From positions 248,001 to 312,000 of the forward strand of contig JBCAML010000010.1 in NCBI GenBank assembly GCA_038503075.1: 64,000 nt of DNA, given 5' to 3'. Made by a program: the position numbers and the translations under genes. This document shows positions 57,154 through 64,000 of the stretch, in pieces. Numbering within the stretch: position 1 is the stretch's first letter; every line of letters starts with the position of its first letter. Below the pieces are notes generated by a model. It was not told where the DNA came from and ran no database searches. It saw nothing but the letters and a program-made list of their open reading frames with translations. Source of the DNA: Gyromitra esculenta (Eukaryota; Ascomycota; Pezizomycetes; Pezizales; Discinaceae).

Positions 57154-57547
57154 TGGGTTAGGACGAAATGGTTGGTGCTCACGGAGAATTTCCTTTGGAT
57201 ATAATGGCTTTGTTGTTCCTATGTTTCGGTTGTCGTTGGATCGCCGGCTTGTGTTACAAGAAAGCGGGGTATTTAAGTGAAAGATTTTAGTCATTTTCGT
57301 ACTCTCTTTTCTTCTCTCCTTAAGCAACGTTCTCGTTTACCTTCTGCTGTAATCATTGGAATACTATCCCGGTTCTACCTCAGAACCCTCATTATGCTGT
57401 CTCGCCACACTTATCTCGCCTTGAGATAGACCACTCGTAGAACTTGTAGAAACATCGCTTACCTTGAACGTGTTGTTTACCTCGTTTAAGTAGCACTGCT
57501 TACCTTTAGGGATACTAAAGGGCTTAACGAGGTACTCAACCGTGAGA
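57132..57547 (+). repeat. 3' LTR of the full-length element
   Basis: 416 bp, nearly identical to the 5' LTR. It starts TTTCGCGG where all other family A copies have TTTCACGG, and ends CCGTGAGA followed by the ACCGC duplication. Confidence 0.92.
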
Positions 57548-57958
57548 ACCGCTCACCTACAGGGATACTGAAGGGCTTAATAAAGGTGTCGAACCGTGAG
57601 AAGATTCCTCGTCAAGCTCTCGGATATCCCCAGAGATGAGCAGTGCTACTTGAAAAGGAATCTGTCAACGAGAGTGGATGCGAAGTTCTACAGGCTCTAC
57701 GGATGGTTCAAGTTATGATGACTTGAAGACAGCAACAACGAAGGGTTACGAGGTGTAACAGAGGTTTGTATTGTGAAATACAAAAGTGTACAATAGAAGA
57801 CGTTGCTTAAAGAAAGAAGAAGGAAAAGTACAACAAGAGGGGACAACCCTTCGCTTATATACCCATGTCCCACCTTTTCGATGACAAACATATGACTCAT
57901 TGCAATAGAAACCAAAGGAAACATAACGAACAACAACACAACATAACAACCGCGTACC

Positions 57959-58242
57959 TAGCAAAGTTCTTGGGGCAGGGCGGGGTGGGGTGGGGCGGAC
58001 GACTGTCGCCACACCCCATCGATGGGGCGGGGCGAAAATATTTGCCTCTGCCCCGCCCCGTCGGGGCAATAATTGGCGGGGCACTGTCGGGGCCCCGCCG
58101 ATTAACATATGTTAATGTATGTTAATGGGGCGAACAATTTACTTTCGCCCCGCCCAGATGGTGTGCACAGACCGCCCCGCCCCAACGGGGCGGGTCGGGG
58201 GATGGGGCGCCCTGTTTCCGCCCCACCCCAAGACTAACACTA
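57959..58242. mobile_element. GC-rich hAT-like MITE, 284 bp, 8-bp target duplication
   Basis: It is inserted in family B LTR copy 1 with an exact 8-bp duplication CGCGTACC at 57951-57958 and 58243-58250. Terminal inverted repeats: TAGCAAAGTTCTTGGGGCAG at the left and, read inverted, TAGTGTTAGTCTTGGGGTGG at the right. The interior is rich in GGGGCGGGGC blocks in both orientations around a short AT core (ATTAACATATGTTAATG). The 8-bp duplication and TAG start fit the hAT superfamily. No transposase is encoded. Confidence 0.82.
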
Positions 58243-58442
58243 CGCGTACCCCTGTACCTGACTAGCCAACGATAATACTCATCCATGAAATAAACCTGTA
58301 CCATCTTAGAAAATAATATTTATATTTCAGAAAAAATTTAAATTTAATTCTATATGTAATTGAATTAAGTGCAGTTCATGTAACGAAGTTAAAGCGTGGC
58401 ACGGGCAGATGGCGAACACGGTCGAATGACGAACAGGGGTTA

Positions 58443-58767
58443 TTTCACGGATGGAACCGGGTAATAGGGTAGGATGAAGTTGTTGGTATTTAAGCGAAGG
58501 ATTTCGGTCGTTCTTGTTTCTCTTTCTTCTTCTTTCCTTAAGCAACGTTCTCATTTCACTTCTACTTGTATTATTTTAATACTATCTCAGTTCTACCTCA
58601 GAACCCTCGCTGTCGCTGTGAAACATCGCCGATACTTCGCCTTGAAGTATACTCACTGTAGAACCTGTAGAAACACTGCACTCCTCGAACGTGTTAGTAC
58701 CTCGCTTAAGTAGCACTGCTCACCTTCAGGGATACTGAAGGGCTTAACAAGGAACTGAACCGTGAGA
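58443..58767 (+). mobile_element. Family A LTR, shortened
   Basis: It starts TTTCACGGATGGAACCGGGT and ends CCGTGAGA, but is 325 bp rather than about 420 bp. The missing part lies in the U3 half before GTATTTAAGCGAAG. It keeps TTAAGCAACGTTCTC. Flanking 5-mers (GGTTA, TCCTC) differ, so it is either an old solo LTR or the remnant of a longer rearranged element. Confidence 0.8.
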
Positions 58768-58845
58768 TCCTCCTCCTCCACTACCGCCACCTATTCCTCC
58801 ATCTCCTTCTCCATCTCCTCCGGTTTTTTCCTCCTTCCCAATCCT

Positions 58846-59666
58846 TCAGCTTCCGCTAGCCTCGCCACTGTTTCCTGGTGGGGGATTGGCCCATGGGGGT
58901 CTTGGTAGCGGGGGTCCTGGCGGAGGTGGGCCTCGTCCAAATGCTGTTAGATCTTTGCCAAATCTAGGAGGCGGCAGCGATGGGGGGAGTGGGGTTGAAT
59001 TCCTAGGTGGAGCGACGGCGGTATCTCTCGGATTTGCTGGCGTCATTGGTTCTTGGGGGGGAGGTGTAGCTTGAATAGTTATAGGAAATTCTTCCAGGGA
59101 GAAAGTGTTAGCTCTCTCTCTCCGCTTTCCTTTCTTCTTCTTTGGTGGCGGTGGGGGTGGTTGAATGTGTAGCTGGCCATTATCAATTGCTTCCTGGATC
59201 TGGAGCAAGAAGTTAGGGGGGAAGGAGACTGCTTCTGGGATGTCTAGGTCCATTGGATCGTCAAGAACTTGAGTCTTCTCTGTCAAAAGTTGTTGGATGA
59301 TCCTCTGGCAGCCTAGTATTTCTTCGTTCAGGTATCTCATCGCTTCTCCCAAGACAAACTGTTCCACTTTCTGCCGTTCCACAAGATGCTGATAATAGAA
59401 GATGATTGTTTGACGTTTATGTCAACATATTCCTTTAGGGCATCTTGGACTGTATTAAAGAATTCTAGAACGGTAACTGTGGTACTGTCTGTCCATGGTG
59501 GCTTGATTTCGGGGATGTACTTCTGAATGGTAGAGCGTGGGTTTTTGATTAGCTGCAAGAGATCATCTTGCCCAACTGCAAGTTCCTTGGGTTCCCAGGT
59601 AATAGCGAGGACCTCAGGGGGTGCTGCAATGGCGGATATAGATGATGTGCTGGCTTTTGGAGGCAT
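58846..59666 (-). pseudogene. Unidentified coding remnant with one frameshift, gag-like composition
   Basis: The first frame, 59666 to about 59390, starts MPPKASTSSISAIAAPPEVL and has a folded-looking helical part (IPEIKPPWTDSTTVTVLEFF, NTVQDALKEYVDINVKQ). The same protein appears to continue in the next frame from about 59390 to 58846 (ERQKVEQFVLGEAMRYLNEE, QRIIQQLLTEKTQ). A Pro/Lys-rich segment and Pro/Gly tail follow (PPPPPPKKKKGKRR). The switch lies at about 59385-59400 and needs only one lost base. A helical body followed by a Pro/basic tail would suit a retrotransposon gag, and transposons lie on both sides, but no zinc knuckle or homology was recognised. It could also be a decayed host gene. 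Confidence 0.5.
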
Positions 59667-60649
59667 TGTGGTGTGTATAGGGGATATAGGCGCGCTCTGG
59701 AACCGATGGTGCTGGTCTGCAGTTCTGTAGAAGGTAGGACTCGTCTAACTAGTCTGGGATAATCTCTTCTGAGAGGGATGACCGGTGTGATTTTCTGGCG
59801 ATACTACAGCAGGTAAGGGATAGAAGTTCCCAAACCCAGGACCCAGGCATGTGACAGGAGGCGGCGCTTTTTTTTTGGAAGGAATCTCAAGGTGATTGAA
59901 GCCTTAAGATTATACTGTAACGGGGGCAGTCCTACTGCTCTGTAGTGGGAATAGGTATAGGAATACGGCCGTTGCAAATACTAAATCAGGTTGAGATGTT
60001 AAAAGTATTTTCGTGCAGAGTACTCAATAATCTTAAGGGCTCTACTCGGTAGTATTCTGTCTGATGAGACTGGGAAGAAGAGCAACAGGTGGCGGGGCCA
60101 TGAACTATCTTTATAGTCCTGCTGACTCGCCGTCCTCTTTCTGTTCTACTCTGATGGGGGCCCGTCGAGACCCTGAGAACATGCCAAGCTATTGCGAGCG
60201 GGGCACCTCAGGATTCAGCTAATGATCACTTCGGCGCTCTCTGGCACTCCTCGGTTGTTCTGTCCAGTTAGACCTTCTAGACCTGCCAGCTGCATGCCAT
60301 GCCTATGCTGGATGCAAGAATTGGCGCTGATCAGTCTACTGTTGCATGTGAGGTGTCCTGCACTTAATAGATTCCCTATTGCCGCACCAGTGGCTCTGGG
60401 CTGCTAGTATGTGCACAGATGGGTTGGGAACGCCACCACAGGAGCTTCCTGTGCTTGGTATCACTGGAGATATATCATTGGCTCGTCAGCTAATATTATT
60501 CTCGCTGGTTCCATTCCATCGGAACAGCAGGGTAGCAGGAATCCTCTAACATGTGGTAGCTACACCACTCATGTTAATCCTTACTACCTCTCAGCTTGCC
60601 CGGTACTATTATGCTTCACTGCAGGTAATGGTATTGTAGATCCGTTACA
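59667..60649. other. Unassigned DNA between transposon remnants
   Basis: No supportable gene. Short open frames at 60192-60407 and 60411-60749 have no recognised motif. The right edge is where pol similarity of the second chromovirus copy begins (about 60650). Confidence 0.45.
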
Positions 60650-61300
60650 TATGCTATGTCCCTGTATGAGATTAATAAAACCCTCTAGGAAAAAACCACC
60701 AAAGAAGAATGGAAAGCTAAGATTCCCGCCTAATACCACGACTTTCTAGATATGTTTGATAAAAAGAAAGCTCAAGGATTACCACCCCGTCGACCCTACG
60801 ATCATAAAATACTATTACAGGAAGGAAAAGATGCCCCTTTTGGCCCTCTCTATGGAATGTCCCGCGAGGAACTAATTGTCCTAAAAATGTATATCGAGGA
60901 CAACCTAGAGAAAGGATTCATTCGTGCTAGCTCTTCCCCTGCCGGCTCACCCGTCCTCTTCGTAAAAAAGGCTGATGGTTCTCTACAACTCTGCGTGGAC
61001 TATCGAGGTTTCAACGCCATTACTGTCAAAGATCGTTATACCTCTCCGCTTATCCGAGAAACTCTGGACCGACTCGCGAAAGCCCAATGGTATACCAAAC
61101 TAGACCTTCAAGACGGCTATAATCAAGTCCGCATTGCCAAAGGAGATGAATTGAAAACAGCTTTCCGCACCCGTTATGGCCTTTACGAATACCAGGTCAT
61201 GCCCTTCAGTTTAACCAACGCCCCTGGAACCTTCCAGCGCTTTGTAAAAGATTGCCTCACGGAATATTTGGATATCTTCTGTACTGCTTATCTGGACGAT

Positions 61301-61724
61301 TCTCACGGTTGAGTCTCTCGATAAGCCCTTCAGTATCCCTGAAGGTGAGCAGTGCTACTTAAGCGAGATAAACAACACGTTCAAAGTACGCGACGTTTCT
61401 ACAAGTTCTACAAGGGGTCTGTCTCAAGGCGAGATAAGTGCAGTGAAGTGAACAGCGACAGCGAGGGTTCTGAGGTAGAACCGAGATAGTATTCAGGTGT
61501 TTTTACAGCAGAAGGTAAACGAGAACGTTGCTTAAGGAAAGAAGAGAAAAGAGTACGAAAACAACTGAGATCCTTCACTTAAATACCCCGCTTTCCCGTA
61601 ACACAAGCCAACAATCCAACAACAACCGAAACGTAACCGAACAACAAAGCCATTATACCCAAGGAAATTCTCCGTAAACACCAACCACTTCGTCCTAACC
61701 CATTACCCGGTTCTATCCGTGAAA
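61301..61724 (-). mobile_element. Family A solo LTR, inserted in the second pol
   Basis: 424 bp in minus orientation, cutting the codons of the reverse transcriptase YLDD box. The target duplication ACGAT lies at 61296-61300 and 61725-61729 and cannot be shifted, so it fixes the LTR ends as TTTCACGG...CCGTGAGA (minus strand). Confidence 0.93.
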
Positions 61725-62755
61725 ACGATATCCTCATCTATAGCGATACCTTCACCGAACACCAAATCCATGTTCGAAAGATCCTTCAAACGCTTAAGAG
61801 CAATGACATCCTACTCAAACCAGAAAAGTGCGAGTTCGAGGTACAAACCACGCAATATCTAGGTCTTATCCTCACCCCTAATGGCATTATGATGGACGAG
61901 GAAAAACTAAAAGCCGTTCGGGAATGGGGCAAGCCAAAGAGCGTCAAGGATGTGCAAGCATTCTTAGGATTTGCTAATTTCTACCGCCGGTTTATCTTGG
62001 GATTTTCTAAACTTGCCTCTCCTCTCACCGCTCTCACAAAAAAGGGGATCATCTTCGAATGGACTGTTGAAGCCGACATCGCTTTTGAGAACTTGAAGTA
62101 CGCGTTTACTACCGCCCCTATCCTCATCCACTTTGATCCAAACAAAAAGATCATCGTCGAAACCGATGCCTCAGACTTTGTATCCGGAGGTGTCTTGTCA
62201 CAATATGACGATGCCGGAGTACTACACCCTGTAGCGTTTTTCTCTAAGAAACATTCACCTGCTGAATGCAACTATGAGATTTACGACAAGGAACTACTGG
62301 CCATCATCCGTGTGTTCGAGGAATGGCGCCCGGAACTCGAAGGCTCTAAACATCCCATCGACGTCATTAGTGACCACAAAAATCTTGAGTACTTTATGAG
62401 TACTAAACAACTCAATCGTCGACAAGCCCGATGGGCTGAATACCTATCCCGCTTCGATTTTGTGATCACCTACCGACCAGGCAGCCAAGGAGGGAAACCA
62501 GACGCACTAACTAGGAGATCAGGAGATCTCCCCAAGGAAGGGCATGAAAGGTTAGCACACCAGAGTCAGGTGGTGTTAAAGAAAGAAAATATCGACCCTA
62601 AGATAAATTTGTTGTCGGCTTCTTTGTCAAATGAAGCTGCTGAATTGGACGCCCCCCTAAAAAAACTTTTCCTAGAGGGATATATTGCTAATAAGTTCCT
62701 GCAAAAGATACTTCAGGCACTGAGGAATAAGGACCAACAGTCGAAAGAGATCACC

Positions 62756-63172
62756 TTTCACGGATATGATGGAGTAAATGGGTCAAGGATATTGGATAGG
62801 TTGTGATAGGATCTCGGTTAGGATTATAATGTCTTTGTGTTTCGGTTGCTATCGGTTATGAGTCATGGTAGTTGGAAAGCGGGGTATTTAAAGGATGGAT
62901 GTTGTTCCCTTGTATCTTCTTTTTCTTTTTCTTTTCTTAAGCAACGTTCTTACTTTACTTCTACTGTATTGTTTTAATACTACCCTGATTCTACCTCAGA
63001 ATCCTCGCGGTCGCTGTCGCTGTGAAAAGCCTTTACACTTAACTCGCCTTGAGTTAGACCCACGTAGGACCTGCAGAAAACTTCGGTACTCTTATCGCAA
63101 CAATTCTCGTCTAAGTAGCTCCGCTAACCTTCTGGGATACAGAAGGGCTTAAACGAGGATCAAACCGTGAGA
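62756..63172 (+). mobile_element. Family A solo LTR, inserted after RNase H of the second pol
   Basis: 417 bp, TTTCACGG...CCGTGAGA, with target duplication TCACC at 62751-62755 and 63173-63177. Removing it restores the pol sequence AAAGAGATCACC/TTGAGCGAG seen in the first copy. It is more diverged internally than the other family A copies. Confidence 0.93.
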
Positions 63173-63492
63173 TCACCTTGAGCGAGTGCACTAATGAAAA
63201 TAACCGATTATATTACCGAGGAAACCTCTATGTACCCGACACCATGATGCTCCTGCTGCAGGACATCCAGGACGAGACAAAACCTTCGTACTCCTCTCCA
63301 GAAACTTTTATTGGCCTAAAATGAGAGAATCGATCAATAGATACGTCCGAAATTGTCATATCTGTCAGAAAGCGAAGCCAGTGACCCAGCGCACCCAAGG
63401 CATTCTCCGACCTTTGCCTATTCCCAACCGCCCCTGGCAAGAAATCTCGATGGACTTCGTTACGGTCCTCCCGGAATCAGAGGGTTACGATG

Positions 63493-63938
63493 TCTCAAGG
63501 AGCGAGATCTCGTCAAGCCCTTTGGTATCCCCAAAGGTGAGCAGTGCTACTTGAACGGGAACTAGCGACAGGAGTTTAGGCGATGATTCCACAGGCTCTA
63601 TGATTGAAGGGAGTTATGATGACTCCGGCAGCGAAACTACGTTGATGTAGTGGCGTGATAAGAAAGTATCACGGGGACGACGAAGGATTAAGAGGGAATC
63701 CTTGCTTGTATTGTAGGATACAAGTAGTGTGGCAATAGAAGACGTTGCTTAAAAGAAGAAGAAGAAAAAGTACAATAGAGGGGGAATCCCTTCGCTTATA
63801 TACCCATAATCCGACTCTTTGATGACACACGCATGACTCATTTATAACAAAAACCAAAAGAATACAAAGAAAGATAACAAAACGCAACAACCATGTACCC
63901 ATGTACCTATCCGAATAACAAAACAACCATCCATGAAA
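63493..63938 (-). mobile_element. Family B solo LTR, copy 2, inserted in the second integrase
   Basis: 446 bp, minus orientation: on the plus strand it starts TCTCAAGG and ends CCATGAAA. The target duplication CGATG lies at 63488-63492 and 63939-63943. Pol similarity resumes directly after it. It carries the same GACGTTGCTTAA word (plus strand) as copy 1. Confidence 0.92.
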
Positions 63939-64000
63939 CGATGCTATTATGGTAGTCGTTAATCGTTTGTCAAAAATGCAACTCTTAATCCCATGCAATA

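Larger units (their letters stand above)
51507..57547 (+). mobile_element. Full-length Ty3/gypsy chromovirus, family A
   Basis: A 6041-bp LTR retrotransposon of the chromodomain lineage. It is flanked by a perfect 5-bp target duplication, ACCGC, at 51502-51506 and 57548-57552. Order: 5' LTR 51507-51927, primer site 51930-51938, gag 52131-53452, pol 53542-57153 (protease, RT, RNase H, integrase, chromodomain), purine-rich tract 57117-57127 and 3' LTR 57132-57547. LTR ends are TTTCACGG (TTTCGCGG in the 3' LTR) and CCGTGAGA. The two LTRs are nearly identical apart from a short difference near 51765/57390, so insertion was fairly recent. Coding damage is light: one frame break in gag and one stop in pol. 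It would not act alone unless recoding occurs at both. Confidence 0.95.
51143..57601 (+). mobile_element. Solo LTR, family A, outer copy (split by the full-length element)
   Basis: The 5' part lies at 51143-51506, starting TTTCACGG. The 3' part lies at 57553-57601, ending CCGTGAGA. Joined they give about 413 bp, matching other family A LTRs. It interrupts the family B LTR; flanking 5-mers are AGGTT (51138-51142) and AGATT (57602-57606), a target duplication with one difference. It is older than the element it contains, which inserted at ACCGC. Confidence 0.85.
51127..58290 (-). mobile_element. Solo LTR, family B, copy 1 (split by nested insertions)
   Basis: Read on the minus strand the LTR starts TTTCATGG (58290) and ends CCTTGAGA (51127). 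It is flanked by a 5-bp target duplication TAAAC at 51122-51126 and 58291-58295. Its own sequence is 51127-51142, 57607-57958 and 58251-58290, about 408 bp. Everything between is later insertion: the family A LTR with the full element inside it, and the hAT-like MITE. Comparison with copy 2 at 63493-63938 (shared TCTCAAGGAGC, CTCGTCAAGC, GAGCAGTGCTACTTG, GACGTTGCTTAAA) supports this. No family B internal region is present, so it is a solo LTR. Confidence 0.85.
60650..64000 (+). pseudogene. Second, decayed chromovirus pol copy broken by three LTR insertions
   Basis: It matches the pol at 53542-57153 from the segment before reverse transcriptase onward. Pieces: 60650-61300 (RT to the YLDD box), 61730-62755 (RT thumb, RNase H), 63178-63492 (integrase HHCC region) and 63944 to the window end. 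Gag, protease and a 5' LTR are missing. Damage seen: stop codons TAG at about 60687 and TAA at about 60731, both by transversion relative to copy 1, and a deletion of about 45 bases after CTATGTACCCGAC near 63240. Otherwise the copies agree in protein much more than in DNA, so they are different lineages rather than recent duplicates. At 55783 this copy keeps CGA where copy 1 has TGA. It continues past the window. Confidence 0.9.

Overview
The window is nuclear DNA of a filamentous ascomycete (Pezizomycotina). The genes carry many short introns (about 40-90 nt, GTRNGT...CTAAC...AG) and encode fungal versions of housekeeping proteins. It also holds NLR-type NACHT-ankyrin and F-box-like ankyrin genes, chromodomain Ty3/gypsy retrotransposons and many foldback elements. 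A repeat-rich relative such as a truffle or other Pezizomycete would fit, but that is inference; nothing here fixes the species.

Layout. 1-1884: 3' part of PEX6. 1.9-4.8 kb: gene-poor DNA with four palindromic MITE-like elements. 4842-8664: HeLo-like/NACHT/ankyrin receptor with an array of nearly identical 99-nt ankyrin units. 10.7-15.6 kb: MED20, a small orphan and a C-terminally anchored membrane protein with an LIR-like motif. 15.6-19.1 kb: gene-poor, with a 12-nt minisatellite inside a large foldback. 19.1-24.9 kb: F-box-like/ankyrin protein, then NSR1 and mL54 diverging from one promoter region. 24.9-29.2 kb: 4.3 kb without a gene, partly a degenerate tandem repeat. 29.2-39.1 kb: a large disordered fungal protein and three small orphans, separated by TIR elements. 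39.2-50.4 kb: compact gene-dense block with IBA57, TRM61, a 98-residue conserved protein, FAF1, a GCP5-like gamma-tubulin complex protein and a BTB protein. 51.1-64 kb: transposon graveyard.

The retrotransposon region can be resolved to the base from its target-site duplications. A solo LTR (family B) was hit by a solo LTR of family A. That LTR was then hit by a full 6-kb family A chromovirus, and the B LTR also took a GC-rich hAT-like MITE with an 8-bp duplication. A second, decayed pol copy at 60.6-64 kb is broken by three further LTRs, each with its own 5-bp duplication. Both LTR families have non-canonical termini (TTTCAYGG...CCKTGAGA rather than TG...CA). Both carry a conserved AAGCAACGT motif, and in the one full-length element this is complementary to the site just after the 5' LTR, which suggests self-primed reverse transcription.

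Functionally, the housekeeping genes cover peroxisome import (PEX6), transcription (MED20), ribosome biogenesis (NSR1, FAF1), mitochondrial translation and Fe-S assembly (mL54, IBA57), tRNA m1A58 methylation (TRM61) and microtubule nucleation (GCP5-like). They do not form one pathway.
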